DNA of 64,000 bases. Source: Gramella sp. KN1008 (GTDB taxonomy: Bacteria; Bacteroidota; Bacteroidia; Flavobacteriales; Flavobacteriaceae). How positions within the stretch are numbered: position 1 is the stretch's first letter; each line of letters opens with the position of its first letter. Where the stretch lies: positions 43,577-107,576 of the forward strand of contig NZ_SJDV01000008.1 of NCBI RefSeq assembly GCF_004332155.1, in the 5' to 3' direction. This document shows positions 7,521 through 16,279 of the stretch, one piece after another. A program made the translations under genes and the position numbers. Below the pieces are notes generated by a model. That model saw only the letters and a list, made by a program, of their open reading frames with translations, was not told the DNA's origin and ran no database searches.

Positions 7521-10331
7521 TTGAAAAACCTTTGGTTCTTCCTGATAATTCTAACGTGTTCGGGTTGGCTTTCCGCACAGAATGCCATCAGGGTGAACGC
7601 ACGACTAATCGACAGTTTACGTAGCCTGGAAATAGATCAGGAAATCACTTTTAAAAATAGTGAAAACCGGGAACTTACAAGTATATACCTGAACGACTGG
7701 AATAATGCTTTTAGCAGTAAGTCTTCAGAGCTAGCCAAGCGCTTTGCCGAGGATTATGCGAGACGATTCCATTTTGCGAAAGAACATGAACGGGGTCATA
7801 CTGAAATAGACTATATAAAAGACAGTTTTGGAGCCGAACTTAAATGGAACCGACCGGGAGAAATTCCCGATATTGTAAGGGTAGAACTGGAAGAGCCCCT
7901 GGCACCAGGAGATTCCATAAAACTGAATTTAAAGTACAACCTCAAGATTCCCGATGATAAATTTACGCGCTATGGCATAGATGGCGAGGGAAATTACAAA
8001 TTAAGATACTGGTACATGGTGCCGGCTCCCCTGGACGATGGGTGGAAATTATACAGCCACAAAGATCTGGGGCTCCAGTACGTAAAACCTTATGATATCT
8101 TTATTTCCATTGATATCCCTACAGAATACTATGCCGCGGCCGGTCTGGACCTCTTACAGACTCAAACCCGGCAGGGGTTTAAAACTATAACATTTAGAGG
8201 GGAGAACCGGGTAGATAGTGAAATGTATCTCACCCGCTCTTATATATTTGAGTCTATAAGTGCCAACTCCAACCAGGTGATCACAAATATTGAAGATGAA
8301 GATGTTCAATTCGATATTAAAAAAACAATCCTGGACCGAATTATGGGCTTTCTTCATCAACGGCTGGGGGAATATCCGCATTATAACATCTTTGCCACAC
8401 AGGAGGATTACCTGAAAAATCCTATCTATGGCCTTAATCAGTTACCTAACTTCATCAGACCTTTCCCTGATGGCTTTCAGTATGATATAAAGCTTTTTAA
8501 GACCATCACCCGTAATTATCTTCAGAATACGATTTTCATTAACCCGCGTACAGAGAAATGGGTGACAGATGCCATGATGATCTCTCTGATGATGGATTAT
8601 GTAGACACATACTATCCAAAAATGAAACTTATTGGGAACCTTAGCAAGGTTATAGGTCTCAGATGGTTTCATGCGGCCGATCTCGAGTTCAACGACCAGT
8701 ATCAGTTCCTCTATATGAACATGGCAAGGCTCAATCTTGATCAGCCACTTATCACCCGACAGGATTCTCTGGTAAAATTCAATAAGAATATCGCTAATGC
8801 ATATAAGGCTGGTATCGGGATGAAGTATCTGGAGGATTTTCTGGGAGATGAATCGGTAAAAGAATCAATTTCCGAATTCTATTCCACCTATAAACTGAAA
8901 CCGGTTACAGATGAAGATTTTGCCGCTGTTCTTCAAAAAAATGCTAAAAAGGATATACAATGGTTCTTCGACGAATACGTGGGCACCAACAAAAAGATCG
9001 ACTTTAAAATTAATGAGGTGGAAAAAACTCCAGATTCTTTAAAGGTGATCATTAAAAACCTCAGAAATAATAGTATGCCTGTTAGCCTTTATGGACTTAA
9101 AGACGGTGAGGTGGTCTATAAAACATGGGTAGAACAGGTGAAAGATACCAAACGTGTTGTTATTCCTAAAGATGGCATTCAGCGGCTGGCACTTAATTAT
9201 GAACAGGAAATTCCCGAATTCAACCAGCGTAACAACTATGCCGGAGTAACTAAATTACTGGACAAGCCTATACAATTCAGACTTCTTCAGGATGTTGAGG
9301 ACCCCAGGTACCACCAGGTTTTCTTTATGCCAGAGTTTGAATATAACCTTTATGATGGCATAGCGGTCGGTCCCAAATTATATAATAAAACCCTGCTTAG
9401 TAAGACCTTTAACTTTGCTATTTCCCCAAAATATGGTTTTAATAGTAAGACCATTGTGGGTTCGGCTTCATTTTTCAACACTCATCAGTTTGAGAATAAG
9501 AAGTTATACGCCATTACTTATGGACTAAGCGGAACCCGGTTTTCTTATGGTTATGATCTGTTTTATGAAAAGTTTACTCCTTACCTCGCTTTTGGCTTCA
9601 GGAATTCATATTTGAGAAGTAATGAACGACAGCGATTGTTAATAAGGAACGTCCATGTACAGAGAGATGAAAGTCCTGATGTGCCCCTGCCCCAGCCAGA
9701 TTATAATGTATTCAATGTAAATTATGCATACAGCAATCCTAACTTTCTGAAACACTTTACCACTTCCCTTGACTATCAGCTTTCTGATAAGTTCAGTAAA
9801 ATGTCAGTAAGTGCTGAATACCGTAAATTGTTTAAAAATAATCGCCAGATAAACCTGCGCTTTTTTGGTGGCACCTTTCTCTATAATGATGTGAGGAATA
9901 ACGATTATTTCAGTTTTGCCCTTGATAGACCTACAGATTATCTCTTCGATTATAAATATTACGGAAGAAGTGAGGGCAGTGGATTGTTCAGCCAGCAAAT
10001 TATTATGGCAGAAGGCGGCTTTAAATCCCAGCTTGAGCCGGAATTTGCCAACCAGTGGCTAATGTCACTCAACGCGAGCACCAACATCTGGAACTGGATT
10101 TTTGCCTACGGCGATATAGGTATGGTGAAGAACAAGGATAGTAATGCCGAATTGCTTTATGATTCGGGAATAAGAGTGAGCCTGGTGCAGGATTATTTTG
10201 AACTTTTCTTTCCAGTATACTCTAACCTGGGATGGGAACTGGATGATCCCGATTATGATCAGAAAATAAGGTTTATTGTGGCTTTAGATCTTAATACCCT
10301 TATAAGATTGTTCACGAGGCGTTGGTATTAA
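7521..10331 (+). CDS. M1-peptidase-like protein fused to an outer-membrane barrel (active site lost)
   Basis: A 936-residue exported protein. Residues 1-19 are a signal peptide (ends WLSAQ), supporting the TTG start at 7521. Residues about 20-600 follow the M1 aminopeptidase layout: an N-terminal beta domain, then a gluzincin-like helical part. But at the place of HExxH the sequence reads KTITRNYL (about 327-334), and the downstream WxxEG motif reads WVTDAM, so zinc binding is not expected. Residues about 620-936 are rich in alternating aromatic strands and end in RRWY, typical of an outer-membrane beta barrel. I infer a surface or periplasmic binding or assembly role rather than proteolysis. 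It follows the LOG gene after 77 bp. Confidence 0.75.
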   Translation: MKNLWFFLIILTCSGWLSAQNAIRVNARLIDSLRSLEIDQEITFKNSENRELTSIYLNDWNNAFSSKSSELAKRFAEDYARRFHFAKEHERGHTEIDYIKDSFGAELKWNRPGEIPDIVRVELEEPLAPGDSIKLNLKYNLKIPDDKFTRYGIDGEGNYKLRYWYMVPAPLDDGWKLYSHKDLGLQYVKPYDIFISIDIPTEYYAAAGLDLLQTQTRQGFKTITFRGENRVDSEMYLTRSYIFESISANSNQVITNIEDEDVQFDIKKTILDRIMGFLHQRLGEYPHYNIFATQEDYLKNPIYGLNQLPNFIRPFPDGFQYDIKLFKTITRNYLQNTIFINPRTEKWVTDAMMISLMMDYVDTYYPKMKLIGNLSKVIGLRWFHAADLEFNDQYQFLYMNMARLNLDQPLITRQDSLVKFNKNIANAYKAGIGMKYLEDFLGDESVKESISEFYSTYKLKPVTDEDFAAVLQKNAKKDIQWFFDEYVGTNKKIDFKINEVEKTPDSLKVIIKNLRNNSMPVSLYGLKDGEVVYKTWVEQVKDTKRVVIPKDGIQRLALNYEQEIPEFNQRNNYAGVTKLLDKPIQFRLLQDVEDPRYHQVFFMPEFEYNLYDGIAVGPKLYNKTLLSKTFNFAISPKYGFNSKTIVGSASFFNTHQFENKKLYAITYGLSGTRFSYGYDLFYEKFTPYLAFGFRNSYLRSNERQRLLIRNVHVQRDESPDVPLPQPDYNVFNVNYAYSNPNFLKHFTTSLDYQLSDKFSKMSVSAEYRKLFKNNRQINLRFFGGTFLYNDVRNNDYFSFALDRPTDYLFDYKYYGRSEGSGLFSQQIIMAEGGFKSQLEPEFANQWLMSLNASTNIWNWIFAYGDIGMVKNKDSNAELLYDSGIRVSLVQDYFELFFPVYSNLGWELDDPDYDQKIRFIVALDLNTLIRLFTRRWY

Positions 10332-10521
10332 TTCTGAATAAGAACTATTTTAAGCGTCCATAATTTAATTTCATTTTTGACAACAAATATTTAATTTAAA
10401 TCTCTTTATTTTAATAATAAATAATAAATAAAGGTTAAAATTATATTATTATCAATTTTGAAGCAAAAATTTGAATTGTATTTAATCATACTTTTCGTTA
10501 CATTTGTTACCATTCAAAATC
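10332..10521. promoter_or_regulatory. AT-rich promoter region of the E1 gene
   Basis: TACATTTG at 10499-10506 matches the -7 consensus TANNTTTG. TTG at 10476-10478 gives a -33 box with 20 bases between. The start site falls near 10512, so translation should begin at ATG 10522 or 10528 and not at the TTG at 10504, which is part of the -7 box. The rest is AT-rich and otherwise empty. Confidence 0.6.
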
Positions 10522-12927
10522 ATGTTCATGCAAAGCGAAACACAAACTGAAAATTCTATTTCATTTGATGAGTTCAAATCTCAAATCCTTGAGGATTACA
10601 GAACTGCGGTCACAAGCCGGGAATGCAGTCTTTTAGGTCGAAGAGAAGTACTTACCGGGAAAGCGAAGTTTGGAATCTTTGGTGACGGAAAGGAAGTGCC
10701 TCAGCTTGCGATGGCAAAAGCCTTCAGAAAAGGTGATTTCAGATCCGGGTACTACCGTGATCAAACCTTTATGATGGCTATTAATGAGCTTACCCCCGAA
10801 CATTTTTTTGCCGGTCTTTATGCCGATACCAATATGGAAAATGAGCCTATGTCTGCCGGAAGACAAATGGGTGGGCATTTCATGACTCATAGTCTTGACG
10901 AAAATGGTGAATGGGTTAACTTACTATCCCAGAAGAACTCAAGTTCAGACATATCCCCTACTGCCGGGCAAATGCCCAGACTTTTAGGGCTGGCTCAGGC
11001 TTCCAAGATCTACAGGAATGTAAAAGGCATCAATACCGAAAAATTTAGTGATAATGGGAATGAAGTAGCCTGGGGAACAATTGGAAATGCAAGTACAAGT
11101 GAAGGACATTTCTGGGAGACCATTAACGCGGCCGGAGTGTTGCAGGTCCCGATGGTACTGAGCGTTTGGGATGATGAATATGGAATCTCGGTACATGCGA
11201 GACACCAGACCACTAAAGAGAATATCTCTGAGATTCTCAAAGGATTCCAGAGAGATGAAGATAATAAGGGCTATGAGATCATGGTTGTTGAAGGATGGGA
11301 TTATCCCAAGCTTATAGATACCTATGAGAACGCAAGTGAGATCGCGAGAAATCAGCATTGCCCTGTCCTGATCCATGTAGTTGAATTAACTCAGCCACAG
11401 GGGCATTCCACTTCTGGTTCTCACGAAAGATATAAGTCTGAAGAAAGACTGAAGTGGGAAAAAGAACACGATTGTAATCTCAAATTCAGAAACTGGATCA
11501 TTGAGAACGATTTTGCCACCTCCGATCAGCTTGATGAACTGGAGAAAGAGATAAAAAAAGAAGTACGTGGCGCCAAACAAAATGCGTGGAGCTCCTATCT
11601 ACAACCAACCGTACAAAAGCAGAAGGAGCTTGTAAAACTTCTGGAAGATGCCGCCGGTTCCAGCTCAAACTCTAATTTTTTAAATTCCATTAGAAAAGAA
11701 GTTGCCGGTAGCCGGGATCCTCTGAAAAAAGATCTTGTTTCGGCTGCAAGAAGGAGTCTAAGGTATTTGATCGGAGAGGAATCTGCTGAAAAGAACAAAC
11801 TTATTGAATGGTTAAAAGCCTTCGATGAACAGGCTCATGAAGAATATGGCTCGCTTCTATATATAGAAGAAAACACCAATACTGAAATTCTCCCCTCTTA
11901 CGATGAAGATTCTCAGGATGTGGATGCCCGGATAATTCTTCGTGATAATTTTGATGCTATATTTAGCAATCATCCCGAAACGCTGATCTTTGGAGAAGAC
12001 TCCGGCGAGATCGGAGACGTGAACCAGGGATTGGAAGGTCTTCAGAAAAAACACGGAGCTCTCAGAATTTCTGATACAGGAATAAGAGAAGCTACCATTG
12101 TTGGACAGGGAATTGGTATGGCTATGAGAGGTCTTAGGCCAATCGCAGAGATCCAGTACCTGGACTATATCATGTACGGCCTGCAAACCCTTAGCGATGA
12201 CCTGTCTACCTTGCACTATCGCACTAAAGGAAAACAAAAGGCCCCCTTAATCGTTAGGACTCGTGGGCACAGACTTGAAGGAATTTGGCATAGTGGCTCC
12301 CAGTTAGGCGGATTGTTGAATCTGCTACGCGGAATGTATGTTCTTGTTCCAAGAAACATGACAAAGGCCGCCGGTTTCTATAACCACTTGCTGGATTTGA
12401 ATACACCCGCCCTTATCATAGAATGCCTGAACGGATACCGCTTAAAGGAGAAGCTTCCAAATAACCTTGGAGAATTTAAAACTCCCATTGGCGTTACTGA
12501 AACAGTTCGTGAAGGAAAGGATATTACACTGGTATCCTACGGCTCTACACTTAGAATAGTGGAAGACGTAGCCACGGAATTGCTTGAAGTAGATATTGAT
12601 GCCGAAGTAATAGATGTCCAGTCCTTGCTGCCTTTTGATGTAAATCATGATATCGTTAAAAGCCTTGAGAAAACCAACAGGCTGCTTGTTATAGACGAAG
12701 ATGTGCCTGGTGGGGCTTCAGCATATATAATGCAAAAAATCCTTGAGGAACAGAATGCCTATAGGTACCTGGATAGCAAACCTCAAACGCTTACAGCCAA
12801 AGAGCACAGACCTGCATATGGAACCGACGGAGATTATTTCTCAAAACCATCTCCTGAAGATATCTTTGAAAAAGTATACTCCATTATGCATGAAACCGAT
12901 CCAACTAAATATCCAAAATTAAGATAA
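10522..12927 (+). CDS. 2-oxo acid dehydrogenase E1, fused alpha and beta subunits
   Basis: An approximately 801-residue E1 of a thiamine-diphosphate 2-oxo acid dehydrogenase, most like the branched-chain (2-oxoisovalerate) type of Bacteroidota. Residues about 20-450 match E1-alpha, with the cofactor loop GNASTSEGHFWE and WDDEYGIS. Residues about 465-800 match E1-beta (GEDSGEIGDVNQGLEGL, RISDTGIREA, IDVQSLLPFD, PGGASAYIMQKIL). In most bacteria these are two genes. The E1 would decarboxylate a 2-oxo acid and pass the acyl group to an E2 lipoyl protein, not encoded here. It is monocistronic, with its own promoter and terminator. The exact substrate (branched-chain or pyruvate) cannot be read from sequence. 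Confidence 0.88.
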   Translation: MFMQSETQTENSISFDEFKSQILEDYRTAVTSRECSLLGRREVLTGKAKFGIFGDGKEVPQLAMAKAFRKGDFRSGYYRDQTFMMAINELTPEHFFAGLYADTNMENEPMSAGRQMGGHFMTHSLDENGEWVNLLSQKNSSSDISPTAGQMPRLLGLAQASKIYRNVKGINTEKFSDNGNEVAWGTIGNASTSEGHFWETINAAGVLQVPMVLSVWDDEYGISVHARHQTTKENISEILKGFQRDEDNKGYEIMVVEGWDYPKLIDTYENASEIARNQHCPVLIHVVELTQPQGHSTSGSHERYKSEERLKWEKEHDCNLKFRNWIIENDFATSDQLDELEKEIKKEVRGAKQNAWSSYLQPTVQKQKELVKLLEDAAGSSSNSNFLNSIRKEVAGSRDPLKKDLVSAARRSLRYLIGEESAEKNKLIEWLKAFDEQAHEEYGSLLYIEENTNTEILPSYDEDSQDVDARIILRDNFDAIFSNHPETLIFGEDSGEIGDVNQGLEGLQKKHGALRISDTGIREATIVGQGIGMAMRGLRPIAEIQYLDYIMYGLQTLSDDLSTLHYRTKGKQKAPLIVRTRGHRLEGIWHSGSQLGGLLNLLRGMYVLVPRNMTKAAGFYNHLLDLNTPALIIECLNGYRLKEKLPNNLGEFKTPIGVTETVREGKDITLVSYGSTLRIVEDVATELLEVDIDAEVIDVQSLLPFDVNHDIVKSLEKTNRLLVIDEDVPGGASAYIMQKILEEQNAYRYLDSKPQTLTAKEHRPAYGTDGDYFSKPSPEDIFEKVYSIMHETDPTKYPKLR

Positions 12928-12953
12928 AGGGAGTTCCCACACTTAAATGAAGA

Positions 12954-12985
12954 AAAGCCATGAAATAATTTTCATGGCTTTTTTA
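12954..12985. terminator. Bidirectional terminator between E1 and menB
   Basis: Arms aagccatgaaa (12956-12966 approx.) and tttcatggctt pair perfectly and are flanked by A and T runs, so the hairpin can serve both convergent genes. Confidence 0.85.
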
Positions 12986-13029
12986 TTTAATTCAAAATCT
13001 TAATCCGGCTATAAAAATAATAACCTGAA

Positions 13030-13869
13030 TTACGGTATCCATTTCTTGTCAAAGTTTGGCTTACGCTTTTCAAGGAATGCATTACGTCCTTCCTTGGCCT
13101 CATCAGTCATGTAAGCGAGTCTCGTGGCCTCTCCTGCAAACACCTGCTGCCCTACCATACCATCATCGGTAAGGTTCATGGCAAATTTCAGCATCTTTAT
13201 TGAGGTTGGAGATTTAGCAAGGATCTCCTGAGCCCATTCATAGGCAGTTTCTTCCAGTTCATCATGAGGAATTACTGCATTTACCATTCCCATTTCAAAC
13301 GCCTCCTGAGCCGAATAATTCCTTCCCAAAAAGAAGATCTCCCTGGCTTTCTTTTGACCAACCATTTTTGCCAGGTAAGCAGATCCATAACCAGCATCAA
13401 AGCTCGTCACATCTGCATCGGTTTGCTTGAAGATCGCATGCTCTTTACTTGCGAGGGTAAGATCACACACCACGTGCAGGCTGTGTCCTCCACCTACTGC
13501 CCAGCCCGGGACAACCGCGATTACCGCTTTGGGCATAAACCTGATAAGTCTCTGGACTTCCAGAATGTTCAGCCTGTGATAACCATCTTCTCCTACATAT
13601 CCCTGATGTCCTCTTGCCTTTTGATCACCACCGCTGCAGAATGCCCATTTTCCGTCCTTGGTCGAGGGGCCTTCAGCCGATAATAAAACTACCCCTATTG
13701 AGGTGTCTTCGTGAGCATCATGAAAGGCATCTAAAAGTTCAGAGGTGGTCTTGGGTCTGAATGCATTTCGAACATCAGGTCGGTTAAATGCTATCCTTGC
13801 GACGCCATTTGATTTCTTATAGGTGATATCTTCATATTCCTTAACTATTTTCCAGTCTATTTGTGCCAT
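13030..13869 (-). CDS. menB: 1,4-dihydroxy-2-naphthoyl-CoA synthase
   Basis: MenB closes the second ring of the menaquinone nucleus from o-succinylbenzoyl-CoA. The 279-residue crotonase-fold protein has the family oxyanion-hole segment CSGGDQKARGHQGY (78-91), PGWAVGGGHSL (121-131) and SFDAGYGSAYLAK (156-168). The motif QTDADV puts an Asp at residue 151, where bicarbonate-dependent MenB proteins have Gly; from known structures, Asp enzymes need no added bicarbonate. Its partners menD, menF and menI lie 2.4 kb away on the same strand; menA, menC and menE are not in the window. Confidence 0.96.
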   Translation of the reverse strand: MAQIDWKIVKEYEDITYKKSNGVARIAFNRPDVRNAFRPKTTSELLDAFHDAHEDTSIGVVLLSAEGPSTKDGKWAFCSGGDQKARGHQGYVGEDGYHRLNILEVQRLIRFMPKAVIAVVPGWAVGGGHSLHVVCDLTLASKEHAIFKQTDADVTSFDAGYGSAYLAKMVGQKKAREIFFLGRNYSAQEAFEMGMVNAVIPHDELEETAYEWAQEILAKSPTSIKMLKFAMNLTDDGMVGQQVFAGEATRLAYMTDEAKEGRNAFLEKRKPNFDKKWIP

Positions 13870-13916
13870 TGAATTAGTTTTTAGTAAAATTAAGACATTA
13901 AGCTAAGTTGAGAAAG

Positions 13917-13942
13917 CAAAAAGCCCGCCCAAAGCGGGCTTC
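13917..13942 (-). terminator. Terminator after the DUF2059 gene
   Basis: Stem agcccgc/gcgggct (13922-13928 and 13934-13940). On the minus strand it is followed by a short U run, and it lies 19 bp after the stop codon of the DUF2059 gene. Confidence 0.8.
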
Positions 13943-13958
13943 TGTTTCTAAAAGGTAT

Positions 13959-14363
13959 CTAGTTGGAATATTTCTCAACTAACGGCTGAAGTTCCATTCC
14001 CCAGGCCTGCCCCAGTTCCATTCCTTTTTTTGTTAATTCAGGTGTGATGTTAACCATTTTCTTTCCCACGGGAGAAGCATAGAATTCCAGGATCTTATCT
14101 ACCTCTTCTTCGGTAAAGCTATCCATATAAATCTTTGCCATCTTGATATAAAGACCGTTGGTGCTTTCCACAAGTTCCTTTTTAAAGGCTGCCCTATTTT
14201 CCTGAGGGATCATATTAACCAAAGGTTCTGTCATAACATCGAATTGCTGCCCAGCCGTAAGTTTAATAAGATTAACTGTTTTTTGTTCAAAAGAATTACT
14301 CTCCTGGGCTGAAAGGCCTAAACCTGTAAAAGCGATCAGGAACAGAAATGCTAGTCTTTTCAT
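13959..14363 (-). CDS. Secreted DUF2059 family protein
   Basis: A 134-residue protein with a signal peptide (about 1-19, ending GLSAQ) and then a DUF2059-type helical domain. The family hallmarks are visible: FTEEEVDKILEFYASPVGKKM (about 85-105) and the following helix ELTKKGMELGQAW. It is expected in the periplasm. The molecular function of the family is not established. It has its own terminator and lies between menB and a divergent small secreted gene, with no clear operon partner. Confidence 0.8.
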   Translation of the reverse strand: MKRLAFLFLIAFTGLGLSAQESNSFEQKTVNLIKLTAGQQFDVMTEPLVNMIPQENRAAFKKELVESTNGLYIKMAKIYMDSFTEEEVDKILEFYASPVGKKMVNITPELTKKGMELGQAWGMELQPLVEKYSN

Positions 14364-14487
14364 GAATGTATTTTTTAGTTTGAGAGCAAATTACCTATTT
14401 AAATTGAAAAGCCTTAATTTTATACTTGAAAATAAGATGACAAAACGATCTTTGCATCATTTTTGATTAAACATTAGAAAAACAAGC

Positions 14488-14937
14488 ATGAAAATATACT
14501 CCTTTATCCTGCTATTTCTATTAGGATTTTCCATGAACTCCCAGGAATACTGGGACAGGGAGGATTTTGAGATCGGTAACAGGGGTATTGAGAATAGCTG
14601 GAAAGAGTACGGTTTTGTATGGCAGACCGAGTCCAGTTTCAATCTTCCAGATGGATCTTTTCTGCATTTGAAGGATGAAATTCAAAAGAAACAGATAGAC
14701 ATGCTGGCGATAATAGATAAGAGCAACAGGAATAATGTACAGCGTAAAGTAGATCTTGGATCGCCTCTTCCAAAATTATCCAGGGAGAAAAAGATATTCG
14801 AAGTTAGTGCAGAAATAAGGCCTTACGACAGGGATGATGTTTTCACCAATCCGTATTTTACCAATCCTTTTCTGAACAACTATAATAGCCGTGGTTTCGG
14901 AGTAAGAAGGTATACACCTTACCGCTACGTTTACTGA
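14488..14937 (+). CDS. Hypothetical secreted protein
   Basis: A 149-residue protein with a signal peptide (1-18, ends FSMNSQ). I do not recognise the family. The mature part is hydrophilic and ends in an Asn/Tyr/Arg-rich tail (NPYFTNPFLNN, RRYTPYRYVY). The gene ends by overlapping 7 bp with the convergent S1-domain gene. The plausible signal peptide and codon use support it as real; no function can be suggested. Confidence 0.7.
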   Translation: MKIYSFILLFLLGFSMNSQEYWDREDFEIGNRGIENSWKEYGFVWQTESSFNLPDGSFLHLKDEIQKKQIDMLAIIDKSNRNNVQRKVDLGSPLPKLSREKKIFEVSAEIRPYDRDDVFTNPYFTNPFLNNYNSRGFGVRRYTPYRYVY

Positions 14938-15767
14938 TCCTTTAAGTGAAGTCCGTCTTCCCTTATATCTATCAACCGTTGTTTATACAGGCTCCCAGCC
15001 GCTTTTTTAAAGCTCTTTTTACTCATCTGCAGCCTTTCCTTTATGTCTTCAGGATCAGATTTATCAGATATATTCATATAACCCCCAGAGGACTTCAGTT
15101 TATCAAGGATCTTCTGGGCATTAGGCTCAATACTTCTGTAGCCGGGTCTTTGTAAGATGACATCTATTTTATTATCCTCCCTGATCTTTTTTATAAAACC
15201 TCTTAATGAGCCTCCTATTTTCAATGGTTTGAAAACATCATCATGATAGATTAAGCCTAAATGCAGCTGATTGATGATAACATTATATCCCAGATCGGTC
15301 ATATTGCTAACGAGCAGATCTACTTCTTCAAAAGGTTCCACAGTTAGCTCAGAATTATCTACGAAGGCATGCACTTTAGATGAAGCGGCAAGTCGCCCTG
15401 TCTCAAGATCCAGGTAACAAAATACAAGATAATCTTCTCCCGGTTGCATAGGTATCACCTGCTCCTTAAACGGAACGAAAAGGTGTTTTTCCAGCCCCCA
15501 GTCAAGAAAAGCACCAAACTTATTAACCTCCAGACAGCGAAGTTTCGCAAACTGGTCAAGTTTTATTTTAGGTTGTAAGGTAGTAGCCACAGGACGCTCT
15601 TCATGATCAAGATAGATGAAAACATTAATAGTCTCCCCCTCCTTCCAGTTTTCAGGTACATACTTATTGGGAAGTAATACTTCCTCTCCTTCATTATTTT
15701 CAAGATATACCCCATGATCGGTTTCCCTTACCATTATAAGATCATGAAATTCGCCTAATTGAATCAT
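14931..15767 (-). CDS. CvfB-like S1-domain RNA-binding protein
   Basis: A 278-residue cytoplasmic protein of the CvfB/YitL type: several S1-like OB folds in a row and a C-terminal winged-helix segment (about 218-278: LDKLKSSGGYMNISDKSDPEDIKERLQMSKKSFKKA). The segment FGAFLDWGLEKHLFVPFKEQ (about 83-102) is a typical S1 core. Relatives bind RNA and affect virulence-gene expression in Gram-positive bacteria; the role in Bacteroidota is unknown. The 3' end overlaps the convergent secreted gene by 7 bp. Confidence 0.85.
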   Translation of the reverse strand: MIQLGEFHDLIMVRETDHGVYLENNEGEEVLLPNKYVPENWKEGETINVFIYLDHEERPVATTLQPKIKLDQFAKLRCLEVNKFGAFLDWGLEKHLFVPFKEQVIPMQPGEDYLVFCYLDLETGRLAASSKVHAFVDNSELTVEPFEEVDLLVSNMTDLGYNVIINQLHLGLIYHDDVFKPLKIGGSLRGFIKKIREDNKIDVILQRPGYRSIEPNAQKILDKLKSSGGYMNISDKSDPEDIKERLQMSKKSFKKAAGSLYKQRLIDIREDGLHLKDQ

Positions 15768-15805
15768 ACTTTAAATTTAGCCTACAAAGATACTTTTATT
15801 CAGGC

Positions 15806-15850
15806 ACAAAAAAATCCGTTTCAGATTTTATACCCGAAACGGATTTTTAT
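15806..15850. terminator. Strong symmetric terminator after the DUF2853 gene
   Basis: Arms aaaaatccgtttc and gaaacggattttt pair over 13 bp around a loop of about 14 bases, with A and T runs at both ends. It ends the menI-menF-menD-DUF2853 unit on the minus strand. Confidence 0.85.
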
Positions 15851-15864
15851 GTGTGTAATGATTT

Positions 15865-16209
15865 TTATTTAAATACGGATTCTTTGCTGAAATGTTTTGT
15901 CAAAAGATAGTAGATCACAACCCTGTATTTATTACGATTGGATTTCCCATATTTCTCAAGCACCTGATTCAATGCTTCATTTGCCTTTGAATCATCAGAA
16001 ATGCCAAGTTTCTTATCAATGAAATTCTTCTTTACGGTCTCCAGTTCAGATTCGCTGGATGAAGCAACAGTTTCTGCATCGGCATTATAAATACTTGGAC
16101 CCAGAGATTCAGCTATTTTTCGAAGCAGATCCACATCAGGATTACTTTCTCCAATTTTAGATTTTAGATCATCAATATACTGTCCTACTTTTTCATCAAG
16201 TTTACTCAT
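15865..16209 (-). CDS. DUF2853 family protein
   Basis: A small helical protein of 114 residues (start MSKLDEKV; a second ATG two codons upstream at 16215 is possible). It matches the DUF2853 family, for which no function is established: KVGQYIDDLKSK at the start and NRNKYRVVIYYLLTKHF at the end. It lies 70 bp after menD on the same strand and shares the terminator, so cotranscription is likely, but a menaquinone role is not implied. Confidence 0.8.
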   Translation of the reverse strand: MSKLDEKVGQYIDDLKSKIGESNPDVDLLRKIAESLGPSIYNADAETVASSSESELETVKKNFIDKKLGISDDSKANEALNQVLEKYGKSNRNKYRVVIYYLLTKHFSKESVFK

Positions 16210-16279
16210 AATCAATTTTTTTCTAATTCGACATTTTCGAATATAAGGATTATGTGTCTTAAGAAATGTTAGGCTATAC

